Positions 1-8,700 of a stretch of DNA of 33,018 bases are shown here, in pieces. A program made the translations under genes and the position numbers. Within the stretch, counting starts at the first letter, position 1. Every line of letters starts with the position of its first letter. Below the pieces are notes generated by a model. The model worked only from the letters and a program-made list of their open reading frames with translations. It did not search any database and was not told the origin of the DNA. Origin of the DNA: Mycoplasmopsis primatum ATCC 25948 (GTDB lineage Bacteria > Bacillota_I > Bacilli_A > Mycoplasmatales > Metamycoplasmataceae); the NCBI RefSeq assembly GCF_000702785.1, contig NZ_JNJV01000007.1:1-33018 (forward strand). The letters are read 5' to 3'.

Positions 1-222
1 AAGTTCTTGCTTGACTTTTTCTTTTGGTTGATTAATATCGATTTCTCTCGCCACTTTCTTTAATATATCAATAGCATTTTCATTTTTTCTTTCCAAATCT
101 TCTAACTTACCCAATCCTATTTGATTGCCAGTGCCTTTATTAAAACCGTTTGATATTCCGGCGCAAACATATGTAAAGTCTTTTCTTTTTATTTTTAAAA
201 TAATATATCCCGTCTTTTTCAT
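1..222 (-). CDS. IS1634-like transposase, N-terminal part (runs off the left edge)
   Basis: The frame is open from an ATG at 222 to the edge of the window, giving the first 74 residues. The start MKKTGYIILKIKRKDFTYVC followed by AGISNGFNKGTGNQ and the GLGKLEDLE segment resembles the N-terminus of IS1634/IS4-superfamily transposases of mycoplasmas; this is recognition from memory, not a search. The catalytic DDE part would lie outside the window, so whether the element is intact cannot be told. There is no Shine-Dalgarno. An extended -10 (TGgTATAAT) ends 6 bases before the ATG, which suggests a leaderless transcript. A strong terminator at 277-306 shields the gene from transcription arriving from ptsI. 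A conserved hypothetical protein is the alternative. Confidence 0.6.
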   Translation of the reverse strand, partial: MKKTGYIILKIKRKDFTYVCAGISNGFNKGTGNQIGLGKLEDLERKNENAIDILKKVAREIDINQPKEKVKQEL

Positions 223-228
223 GACAAT

Positions 229-237
229 ATTATACCA
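229..237 (-). promoter_or_regulatory. Extended -10 promoter of the transposase gene
   Basis: On the minus strand the sequence reads TGgTATAAT, then six bases, then the transposase ATG. Transcription would start at or next to the ATG, so the mRNA would lack a leader. No clear -35 hexamer is seen, which is usual with an extended -10. Confidence 0.5.
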
Positions 238-276
238 TATTTATCATTGTAATCATTGTAATATTTTATTTTTTAT

Positions 277-306
277 AAAAAAATCTTATATACAAAGTAT
301 ATAAGA
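277..306 (-). terminator. Intrinsic terminator between ptsI and the transposase
   Basis: A perfect 10-bp stem (284-293 with 297-306) with an AAA loop is followed on the minus strand by seven T residues (277-283). It lies upstream of the transposase and downstream of ptsI, so it would block read-through into the insertion element. It may be part of the outer end of the element. Confidence 0.7.
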
Positions 307-329
307 CCTCAATTTATGATTGATTTTTG

Positions 330-356
330 AGTGCTAACTGGGAAACTCAGGGCGCT
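330..356. repeat. Composite hairpin near the presumed IS end
   Basis: Two nested stems are visible: an outer AGTGC/GCGCT and an inner CTGGG/CTCAG closed by AAA, both using one G-U pair. It is more GC-rich than its surroundings and no gene covers it. It could be a terminal structure of the insertion element or the end of a lost gene. No target duplication can be assigned because only one end is in the window. Confidence 0.35.
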
Positions 357-382
357 TACATTCACATTTATATTTGTTAATT

Positions 383-410
383 AAACTTCTTAGGAAGTTT
401 TTTATTTTTT
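383..410 (+). terminator. Plus-strand intrinsic terminator without an upstream gene
   Basis: A 7-bp stem AAACTTC/GAAGTTT with loop TTAG is followed by TTTATTTTTT on the plus strand. No plus-strand gene precedes it in this window, so it either stops antisense transcription toward ptsI or is left over from a gene separated from it by the insertion element. Confidence 0.55.
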
Positions 411-453
411 CGGATGCGTGTATTTTTCTTATTTAATTGTTTTATAGCAAAAT

Positions 454-482
454 AAAAAAAATAAGGCTTCCTTATTTTTTTT
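454..482 (-). terminator. Terminator of ptsI
   Basis: An inverted repeat ATAAGG-CTT-CCTTAT is extended by A-runs and T-runs to about 12 bp. It sits just after the ptsI stop codon (489-491), and the minus strand reads into a T-rich tract. This is the expected end of the ptsI transcript. Confidence 0.75.
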
Positions 483-488
483 AAAAAA

Positions 489-2198
489 TTATTTTAAGTA
501 TTTAGCAACTATTTTTTTAACTTCTTGTTCAGAGTCACAGTTTATTACTTTTAGTGCAACTTTTTCAAGTTCTTTTTTAGACAATGAATTAATTAATTTT
601 CTAGTTTTTAAAATACTACCAGCACCTACTGAAAATTCATCTAAACCTAAGCCTAGCAATAACGGTGCAGCTTCTGGTGCTCCAGCCATTTCTCCACACA
701 TTCCAGCTCATTTTCCGTGCTTGTGTGCTCCATCAATAATAGATTTTATAAGTCTTAAAATTGAAGGGTTTAAAGGTTGATAAAGATATGAAATTGATTC
801 ATTCATTCTATCAGCAGCCATTGAATATTGAATTAAATCATTTGTTCCAATCGATACGAAATCTGCATATTTACAAAATTGATCTGATAAGATGGCTGCA
901 GCAGGTGTTTCCATCATTAAGCCAACTTCAATTTCATTTACCTTAGCAATTTTTTTATTTACTTTAGACACTTCTTTATAAACTTCTAAATAAATATCTT
1001 TAGCCGCTAAAAACTCAGGTATATTAGTAATCATAGGGAACATAATAGCAACTTTTCCAAATTCACTAGCTCTAATAATAGCTCTTAATTGTGTTTTAAA
1101 AATATCTTTATGTTGTGGGTCAAGACATAAACGAATCGCACGATAACCTAAAAAAGGATTCATTTCTGGTGGAAAATTATAATATTTTAAAGTTTTGTCG
1201 CCACCAATATCAAGCGTTCTTATAACAACTCTTTTACCATTCATAGCTTGTGCTACTGCTTTATATGATTCGAATTGTTCATCTTCGGTTGGTCAATGAT
1301 CGTTATCCATATATAAAAATTCTGTTCTAAACAAACCTACAGCCTCAGCATCATTTTCGATAGCATTTTTAACATCTGCAACGCTACCTATATTAGCTGC
1401 TAATTCAACATGATGATTATCAATTGTAATAGTTGGTTTTCCTTTGTATGATTGAATCATGTTTTGATATACATTGTATTCATCAAGCAATTTTTGATAT
1501 TTATTCAATTCTTCTTTATTTGGATTAATCACTAATATTCCAGTTGAGCCATCAAGTGCAATAATGTCTCCATTTTTGCAACTTTCAAGTACATTATTAG
1601 TACCAACTACACTAGGAATGTTCATACTTCTAGCCATGATAGCAGTGTGTGAAGTTGTTCCACCAATATTTGTAGCAAAACCTTTAATATATTTTTTATC
1701 AAGTTGGACTGTTTGAGATGGAGCTAAGTCCTTAGCCACTACTATAACTTCGTCTTTAATAGCAGTTAAATCAGGTTCTTGAATTCCATTGAAAAAGTAT
1801 AGAAATTTTTTGAGAATATCTCTAATATCTGATGCTCTTTCCTTCATATAAGCATCATCCATTTGGTCAAAAATTGCACTCATGTTATTAAAATATTCAT
1901 TTGTAGCAAATATAGCTGATTGATTTTGATCTTTAATGGCTTTTTTAATATCATCAGCTGCTACTGGGTCTTGTACTAATTGTAAATGAGCACCAAAAAT
2001 CTCTTTTTGCTCTTGTGTTTTCGCAATTTCAATAGTTTTATTGATATCAGCTGAAATTTTAGCAATAGCGTCATCAAAAAGTTTAATTTCTAACTCTGCT
2101 CCTTTTGATTTAGAAGGAATTTCAATTGGTAATTCTTCAATTTTAAAAACCTTAGCAATTGCTATTCCTTTTGAGGCTCCAATTCCTTTTATTTGCAT
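489..2198 (-). CDS. ptsI: Phosphoenolpyruvate-protein phosphotransferase (PTS enzyme I)
   Basis: Cytoplasmic first enzyme of the PTS: it autophosphorylates from PEP and passes the phosphate to HPr, which feeds the EIIA domains of sugar transporters such as the neighbouring UlaABC. The protein has 569 residues, the normal length. The phosphorylated His184 lies in the signature [13 protein letters not shown]. The TIM-barrel PEP-binding half shows the segments [41 protein letters not shown] and the C-terminal CGEMAGAPE. Three UGA codons are read as Trp. The start at 2198 is chosen because GGAGAGT lies 5-11 bases upstream and [11 protein letters not shown] matches the family N-terminus. No ptsH adjoins it, so HPr must be encoded elsewhere. 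It is divergent from the RpiR regulator and followed by a terminator. Confidence 0.97.
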
Positions 2199-2202
2199 AT
2201 GT

Positions 2203-2257
2203 ACTCTCCTATATATAGATTTGTCTTTATCATACAAATTTATTTTATGTTTATAAT
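2203..2257. promoter_or_regulatory. Divergent ptsI / rpiR promoter region
   Basis: Only 65 bp separate the two start codons. On the plus strand TATAAT (2252-2257) ends 6 bases before the rpiR ATG, with no ribosome binding site. On the minus strand a TATGAT (2230-2235) could serve ptsI, giving a leader of about 25 bases that contains GGAGAGT (2203-2209). The two promoters overlap, so a regulator bound here would affect both genes. Confidence 0.45.
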
Positions 2258-2263
2258 TAATTT

Positions 2264-3130
2264 ATGAAAAATAATAATATTAAGCGTCCAATATTAGCTG
2301 AAAACATTTACTTAACTAAAAGTGAAAAAAATATTTTAGATTTTATAAATATGTATGAACTAAATGAATTTTACTTAACACAAGCAGAGTTAGCAAAAGC
2401 ATCTAATTCATCAGAAGCATCTATTAGTAGATTTATCCGTAAATATGGTTTGAAAGATTATCGTAGCTTTATAGCATCAATAAATGCTAAATTATCTAAT
2501 TTTTCACTGTTGTATCCAATTGAATATGATAATCAAGATATTCCAAATCCTTTTACAGTCATCCATTCATCATATAAGTATGCTATTGATAGTTTAAACA
2601 ACAATGAAGTTATTAAAAAGTGTTCTGAGGCTGCTAGAATAATTAACAGTGCAACTAATGTTTTAGTTTATGGTTCTGGCTCTAGTCAAAGAATTAGCAT
2701 AGATCTTGTTGCTAACTTAATTAAACTAGGAAAGCCAGTGGTTTATAATTCTGACTTTCATATATTTTTTCCAGCTTTAGCTAATGTGAGCAATAGGGAT
2801 GTTTTAATTGTTTTTTCAAATAATTTAATTTCTTCTGAATCAAATTTTGTTATATCAAATGCTAAAAAACGTGGTACAAAAGTTATCGCAATTACATCAA
2901 AACATAATGAAAAAACAATAGCAAACGTTGATGTTTTAATTCAATATCAAAAGATTCATAATGCATCACTGTTAGTGCCAGTTAGCTCAAAAGTTTCGCA
3001 AATGCTAATTGCAAATATGCTTTTTGAAACACTAATTAATGATTATAAAGATAATTATGCCAAGCTACAAAAAAGCTCAAAATTAATTGATGAGTGAGCA
3101 AACATTGACAAAATTCATAGTGAAAAGTAA
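2264..3130 (+). CDS. MurR/RpiR-family transcriptional regulator
   Basis: A 288-residue DNA-binding regulator that should sense a phosphosugar. The N-terminal helix-turn-helix (about residues 16-80) contains LTQAELAKASNSSEASISRFIRKYGLKDY shortened by family standards only slightly (LTQAELAKAS and SISRFIRKYG are the clear parts). The SIS domain (about residues 115-250) begins near NVLVYGSGSSQRIS and includes VLIVFSNNLISSES and GTKVIAITSKHNE. The apparent stop at 3095 is a UGA Trp codon; translation continues for 11 more codons to TAA. There is no Shine-Dalgarno and TATAAT ends 6 bases before the ATG, so the mRNA is probably leaderless. Its position between ptsI and the ascorbate operon makes it a candidate controller of these, which is inference. 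Confidence 0.9.
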
Positions 3131-3601
3131 TTAACTAATTTTAATTTTAGAAATTTCAAAATTATTTTTAACGTATAAAAATTGTAAAACTTCGTCATCG
3201 CAAAGTTCATTTTTTTCTAATTCAACTTGAAAGGTTGAAAGTGGAATGCAAAACAATTTTCCGGTGCGAAGTGATTTAAGCGACTTATCATTTAAAATTA
3301 CTTGAATCTTGGGAGCAATTTCAAAAGTAAATAAATTATCTTTTTCTTTAATTGCGCTTGGATTAATTGAAATCCCTGTTTTTAAAACTTGCTGTATATT
3401 ATTAAAAGTTACAAATCTAGGATCTTTATTAATATCAATAATTCCGCCGGGATATCTATTTAATTCTAATTTGCTTATTAAGTCCTCAATACTTTTAAAA
3501 GGTCTGGCAGCTCATTCTCTTTTAGAAAATGTTCAAAGTGATGGTTGATATCAGTATGCGCCATTTACATAATTAACTCTATATGATTTAATTTTTTCCA
3601 T
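3131..3601 (-). CDS. Hypothetical protein, last gene of the ascorbate operon
   Basis: A 156-residue protein of unrecognised family. The frame is open with three UGA Trp codons (Trp is unusually frequent near the N-terminus: AYWYQPSLWTFSKREWAARP). It has no signal peptide and no membrane segment, so it is probably cytoplasmic. An aromatic N-terminal third is followed by GGIIDINKDPRFVTF and a charged, mostly hydrophilic remainder. It starts 6 bases after the ulaF stop codon without a clear Shine-Dalgarno, so it is probably translated by coupling and belongs to the same transcript. Its stop codon abuts that of the convergent RpiR gene with no base between. A role connected with the sugar pathway is suggested only by position. 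Confidence 0.75.
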
Positions 3602-3607
3602 TTATGA

Positions 3608-4339
3608 CTATTTTTGACCATAATAAGCATTTTTTCCATGCTTACGATTATAATGTTTTTCAACTAATGCTTTTTGAGCTACTGGAGCATCATTATTACT
3701 GATAATTAATGTTTTAATTGCCATTTTAGCAACTTCTTCAAGAGTTAATGCTAAATTAACAGCGTCCTTAGGTGACTTGAATGATCAAACAAATGGGCCA
3801 TGTTCTTTAACTAAGGTTGCACTTGTTGCTTTTCAATCTAATTTCCTTTTGTTAAATGTTTCAATAATCACTAAGCCAGTGTTATGTTCATACTCGCCAT
3901 TAATTTCTTCTGGACTTAGAGCACGAGCACATGGAACTGGTCCATAAAAATTATCGGCGTGTGTTGTTCCAAAACAAGGAATATCTTTGCCTGCTTGCGC
4001 AAATGCTACAGCATTAGTGCTGTGAGTGTGAACAATCCCTTTAATTTCAGGATGATTTTTATATAAAAGTGTGTGAGTTGGCGTATCACTTGATGGTCTA
4101 TATTTTGAATCATAAACATTATTATCCATATCGGTTATTACCATATCATCAGCGCTAAGTGTTTCATAATCAACACCACTAGGTTTGATGACCATATATT
4201 TTCTATCATTGGTAATACCTGATACATTACCTCAAGTATGAATAACAAGATTGTATTTCACTAATAACATGTTAGCTTCATAAACTTCTTGTTTTAGTTT
4301 TTTGATTTCAGCATCGTATTTTTTGTCTATTTGTTTCAT
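3608..4339 (-). CDS. ulaF: L-ribulose-5-phosphate 4-epimerase
   Basis: Class II aldolase-like epimerase that converts L-ribulose 5-phosphate to D-xylulose 5-phosphate, the last step of anaerobic ascorbate catabolism and the entry to the pentose phosphate route. The protein has 243 residues, close to the AraD/UlaF/SgbE length. Visible family features are [18 protein letters not shown], the metal-binding HTHST (His104, His106), [12 protein letters not shown], and the C-terminal HNRK-type segment ending [10 protein letters not shown] with a third metal-site histidine expected in the C-terminal half. Two UGA codons encode Trp near the middle-to-end of the protein. The start lies 1 base after the ulaE stop codon, which implies translational coupling. 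Confidence 0.93.
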
Positions 4340-4340
4340 A

Positions 4341-5225
4341 TTAATTGTCGCCGCCTACTTTTGCTCATTGTTCATTATAAAAATCAAGTGCATCTTTAAT
4401 ATATTTAATTGCTTGTGTCTTGTTTTCTTTTGCATCATTTAATGATCACATCTCTATCATTATTGGTTGATTTAATCTTAATTTTTTGAGAATATTAAGC
4501 ATATATGGAAAATCAACAGTACCGCTTCCAAATGGCGTATCACGGAATTTGCCAGGAACAGTATCTTTGAAGTGAAATGCTACAAGATGATTTTTAGCAA
4601 GTTCAAATTCGTTAAATAAATCTGTTTTATTGGCTCATTGGTAAATATTGCCTAGATCAGGATAGATTTGTAAATATGGACTATCAATCATATTAATATA
4701 TGTTAGAGCACGCGAATTAGTGCCCATAAATCTAGTGTCCATAATTTCAAAAGCTAAGCAAACAGAATACTTTGAGGCAATTCTTGCCGCTTCTTTAATT
4801 CCTTCAATAAAATATTTTCTGGTAGTATCATCGCCTTGTTCATAATAAACATCATAACCAGCTAATTGAACAGTCCTAATACCAAGTTTTTTAGCAAGAA
4901 TAATTGCTTTAAGCATAATATCCATAGCCCTTTGGCGAATTTGTGGATCTTTTGAACCAAATGGATATTTTCTATGACCGCTTAGTGTCATTGAGTTGAA
5001 ATTAAATTGATGCTTAACTAGTAATTTTTGAACATTAGCTATTTCTTCATCATTTCAGTCTAATCTTGCTAATTTAGCATCTGTTTCATCAACAGAAAAT
5101 TCCATGAAGTCATAGCCAGCTTCTTTTGCTATTTTAATTTTTTCTTCAAGTGTAAATTTATTATTTATAGCCTTTTCATAGATGCCGACTAATCTATTTT
5201 TATTTTCAGTATTTTGCAAATTCAT
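4341..5225 (-). CDS. ulaE: L-xylulose/L-ribulose-5-phosphate 3-epimerase
   Basis: TIM-barrel epimerase that interconverts L-xylulose 5-phosphate and L-ribulose 5-phosphate. It has 294 residues, close to the 284 of E. coli UlaE. Characteristic segments are GIYEKAI near the N-terminus, [40 protein letters not shown], the metal-site stretch [34 protein letters not shown] and PIMIEMWS; the acidic and histidine residues in these supply the divalent-metal site in this family. Its start overlaps the end of ulaD by 26 bases. UGA encodes several Trp residues. Confidence 0.93.
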
Positions 5226-5853
5226 CTTTAAAAGCCTTTGCTGCTAATTCTGGATTTTCAGCATCACGCAATGAACGACCTGCTATAAAAATATAAATTG
5301 GAATGTTTTTGAACAACTTAATATCTTCTAATGCTACGCCACCAGTAATTGTTACTTTAAAACCTTTTTTAGCTAATTTATCAACAGCGTCAATATCTTT
5401 TTGACCTCACTTAACACCACTTGCTTGGCTGTCTCTTGAACGGTGTCAAACTACTTGTGGCACCTTAGCAGCAGCTCATGCATCAACTTGGTCTCATGTA
5501 AAGTTAGAAGTTAGTTCAATTTGAACTTCTTTATCTTTTCCATATTCTTTTGCTATATTCATAGTTTCAACAATTGTAGGTACTTCAGCGGCACAAATAC
5601 ATGTTGTATAGTCGGCACCATTTTCAAAGAACATTTTTCCAAATACTTTTCCGGCATCAGCAATTTTACCATCAGCAACAATAATTTTGGTTGGAAAAGC
5701 ATCTCTTAGCGCTTTAATAGCTTTTTTACCTTCTGATGAAATTAAAATTGTACCTACTTCAATGATATCAATATACTTTTCAACTTTTTTCGCACTAGCA
5801 ATTGCATCTTCAATTGTTAAATTATCAAGTGCTATTTGAAGCATTGGTTTCAT
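5200..5853 (-). CDS. ulaD: 3-keto-L-gulonate-6-phosphate decarboxylase
   Basis: Member of the OMP decarboxylase superfamily that removes CO2 from 3-keto-L-gulonate 6-phosphate to give L-xylulose 5-phosphate. It has 217 residues, the normal length. The DxKxxD signature is present as DGKIADAG (Asp61, Lys63, Asp66); Glu32 in IIEVGT and the WHRSRD segment correspond to known catalytic positions in UlaD; the phosphate-binding end is TITGGV and [23 protein letters not shown] precedes the ATG. The 3' end overlaps ulaE by 26 bases, so the two are translated from one mRNA. Confidence 0.95.
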
Positions 5854-5878
5854 ATAATTCTCCTATAATAATTATTTA

Positions 5879-6364
5879 TTAATTCATATATTTAGTGTAA
5901 TCTACACTTTTGATAATGCTAATAATTTCTTCTTTAGATTTAGCTTTAGCAATTTTTTCAATATTTGCTGTATCTTCAAACACAGCAATGATTTGTGGAA
6001 TAGCAACAGCTGTATGAGTTTCCCCATCTTTAGCTGCTAGTGTCATAACAATTTTTACCTCACGAGGATCATTGGCAAATTTAAGAGGTTTTTTAAGAGT
6101 TAGCAAGCTAAAACCATTTGAAAATACACAATCTTCAGTAGCTGAAGCATGTGGCATAGCAATTCCTTCAACTAAAATATAATATGGTCCGTGGGCTTCC
6201 GTTGATTTAAGAATTGCATCATAATAACCATAGTTAATTACTTTTTTATTTACAAGTGGTTCACATGATTTATAAATAGCATCTTTTCAATCTTTGGCTT
6301 CATAACCAACAATAATTGAATCATTAGCTATCAGATTGTCTAATAAATTAAGCTTATCAGACAT
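5879..6364 (-). CDS. ulaC: Ascorbate-type PTS enzyme IIA
   Basis: Phosphocarrier of the mannitol/fructose EIIA family that takes phosphate from HPr and passes it to UlaB. It has 161 residues. The phosphorylated His72 is in VEGIAMPHA, followed by the conserved NGFSLLTLKKPLKF and VKIVMTLAAKD segments. The start codon shares one base with the ulaB stop codon (TAATG), so the two are translationally coupled. The UGA in residue region AKDWKDA is read as Trp. Confidence 0.94.
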
Positions 6365-6648
6365 TATTTAATTCCTTTTTCAGTAGCATCTTTAAAAGCA
6401 GCTTTTATTTCATTAATGTCCATTACATTTTTAAGACCATAAACTAATGCTTTGCTATTTTGAACTTCCGAAACAAAGTTAGCTGTACATAAAACAACAT
6501 CATAATTATTAACTACAGACTTGCCCATACCTAGTCCAAGAGCTTCAACTGAGCCTTGGATATTAAGCTCGCGCATAGCTTGTTGTGTTTTTAATTTAAT
6601 AATCATGCTGGTACCCATACCAGAACCACATAAACATAAAACTTTCAT
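6364..6648 (-). CDS. ulaB: Ascorbate-type PTS enzyme IIB
   Basis: Small cytoplasmic domain (94 residues) of the lactose/cellobiose-fold EIIB family. The N-terminus reads MKVLCLCGSGMGTSM; by comparison with UlaB the phosphorylated residue should be Cys7, just before GSGMGTS. It receives phosphate from UlaC and phosphorylates the sugar during transport by UlaA. AAGGAGAAAAAATG gives a good ribosome binding site. The gap to ulaA is 121 bp and contains stem-loops. Confidence 0.94.
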   Translation of the reverse strand: MKVLCLCGSGMGTSMIIKLKTQQAMRELNIQGSVEALGLGMGKSVVNNYDVVLCTANFVSEVQNSKALVYGLKNVMDINEIKAAFKDATEKGIK

Positions 6649-6666
6649 TTTTTCTCCTTTTTATAG

Positions 6667-6734
6667 GGTTTTTAACAAAAAACCATTAAAAAATTCTTTA
6701 TTAAATAAGTAATAAAGGAATTGCTTCCTTTATT
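6667..6734 (-). repeat. Intercistronic stem-loops between ulaA and ulaB
   Basis: A perfect 10-bp stem (6711-6720 with 6725-6734, loop TTGC) lies 35 bases after ulaA. Its left arm can instead pair with the upstream-complementary segment around 6692-6701 (ATTCTTTATT), so two mutually exclusive stems are possible. A third stem, GGTTTTT/AAAAACC, lies near 6667-6684 just before the ulaB ribosome binding site. No T-run follows directly, so these are more likely RNA-processing or stability elements than full terminators. Confidence 0.45.
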
Positions 6735-6769
6735 TAGTTAGTAGATTGATTAAATAATTAATAAATTAA

Positions 6770-8596
6770 TTAAGCATTTTGAACAACTGGTTCAGCTTGT
6801 TCTTCTTTTTGTTCTAATAATTTAGGTTTAATTTTAAGTAATTTTTGTAAACCAGTTGGTTTGTATTGTCTTGCTGAATCAATTAGTTGTGCTAAGAATA
6901 GCATACCTACAATATATAGTGGTAATACAATGTAAGCAGCGTATGGGTGACCACCACCAATAACCATTACAAGACCTCATACAAATGTTCAGTCAAACAT
7001 ACCATTATAACCATTTAAGTATGGGAATGTATCAAAGTAATCTTTGTGTTTTACATCGCCATGAAGCATTACTGTTTTGTGGAATTCATTCATACCAAAA
7101 CTATTAACCATACCTAATCCTAGTGCAATAACAACAATTTCAAGGAAACCGAATATTACTGGAATAATGATAGTTGCTCTAAAACCACCAGAAGCATTAG
7201 CAAATACACCAATTGAACCTGAGTTAAAGAATAATGTTATAAACAATGGAATAACAATTGGTATATGGAAGCTACTTTGAAGTTTTGTAAGACCAATTGA
7301 AAGACCAATTACAAGACCTACACCAATAAATTGTGCTATTGTACCTGCAACAAAACCAAATGTAACAGAGTTAGGTGAAAAACCATATGTAGCAGCAACA
7401 TCGACAGCAACTACTGCGCCAGGGATTAATTTTTCACTAATACCTTGAAAGGCTTGTTGAAGTTCTGAAACAAACATTCTAACGCCTGTTTGAAGTGCAA
7501 TAATAGCAGCAACAATTTGGAATGAACCTAAAATAAGGTTGATTGGTCAATATACAGAACCACCACCTACTTTTCATGCGCCATATAATGCACCATTAAC
7601 AAAACCGTTTGAATCACCGAATCTTAAACTATCATAGCCTGGTGCAAATTGAATAATTAAAATCAATACAATAAATACAAGTAAGATTAACATTGATTGA
7701 GTAAAGATGTTATCTTCAAATACTTTAAGACCTTTTGGCATTTTTCTATTTTCTGATGAATCATCAGCTTTACCAAAATATTTACCGATTTTGTAGGCAA
7801 TTGCAGCACCTCACATTTGTTGGTGACCAACTGCAAAACCAGCACCTTGTGTAACAACATCTGCACCTTTAATAGTTGAAGTTGATGCTACACCTCAGTA
7901 TGTTCCTAAAAGAACACCTGAAAAGACAATTGTTCCAATTTGGGCACCAATAGTTAATGCACCTGTTGAATCTGTCATTCCATAACCTGTACTAAACATT
8001 AATACAAGCACAATTGGAACAGTAGCTGCGGCTTGTTGGAACATAACGTGTCCAGTAATCATTAATGAGTGTACATTTGTTCATTTTTTAAGAGCTATTA
8101 GAATAATATTAATAGCTAATCCAATGATTAGAGCATATGATAACCATGATGCATAACCATTACCAACAGAGTCTAGAAATGATTCTGCTGAAACTTGGCC
8201 TAAATATGTGTCAAGTGGGATAATTGATGAGCCACCAGCATATTTAGAAAGTGATATGAATATTGGTTTAGCTAAACCAATAACAGCACCTGATCCTATT
8301 TGAAGTAATAAAACTCCAATCATAGCTTTTAAGGTTCCAATAATTGTTCCTGAAAATCCTCTTCCAAGCACGAGGTAACCTATAAAAACTAATAAACCGA
8401 TTAGAATTGAGTTAACACCTAAAAAGTTGTTAAGAAGAATATTCTTAATGAAGAATAAAGACCCATTTTTTCAGTCTCATCCTTTATATCATACAGCTCC
8501 AATGTAGATAGCTACAATAACTAGAACTGCAATAAGAACACCAACTAAAACTATCCAATTAAACGGTTTCTTGTTTTTTGTTTGTGTTTCCGACAT
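6770..8596 (-). CDS. ulaA: Ascorbate-type PTS enzyme IIC (SgaT/UlaA family permease)
   Basis: Integral membrane permease of 608 residues; E. coli UlaA has 465, so this one is longer, with a charged hydrophilic C-terminal tail rich in Glu and Lys and a 60-residue loop around KIGKYFGKADDSSENRKMPK. Membrane segments are visible from about residue 14 (IVLVGVLIAVLVIVAIYIGA) onward. Family segments include NNFLGVNSILIGLLVFIGYL, RGFSGTIIGTLKAMIGVLLL, QAAATVPIVL, TQGAGFAVGHQQ, and GVRMFVSELQQAFQGISEKLIPGA shortened to its core GVRMFVSELQQAF. Many Trp codons are UGA. AAGGAAATT precedes the ATG. It imports and, with UlaB, phosphorylates its sugar, predicted to be L-ascorbate or a related substrate. Confidence 0.94.
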
Positions 8597-8624
8597 TTTA
8601 ATTTCCTTATTTTTATGTTTTAGA

Positions 8625-8700
8625 CTATTTTATAGACTTATAGGCTTATTAATGCCCTATAAAATAGAATTGTAATGCCTTAAATTAAATTAATTTAAGG
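8625..8700 (-). repeat. Two stem-loops between the lactonase gene and ulaA
   Basis: One perfect 11-bp inverted repeat (8625-8635 with 8657-8667, 21-base loop) and one perfect 10-bp repeat (8678-8687 with 8691-8700, loop AAT) lie in tandem. The second overlaps the lactonase stop codon. Neither is followed by a T-run on the minus strand. They could block exonucleases, mark a processing site, or act as a weak attenuator that sets the ratio of lactonase to permease. Confidence 0.5.

Noticed and set aside
489-2198. ptsI, ulaA, oppA and other genes as frameshifted pseudogenes
   Set aside because: All pieces lie in the same frame and are interrupted only by TGA, which encodes Trp here.
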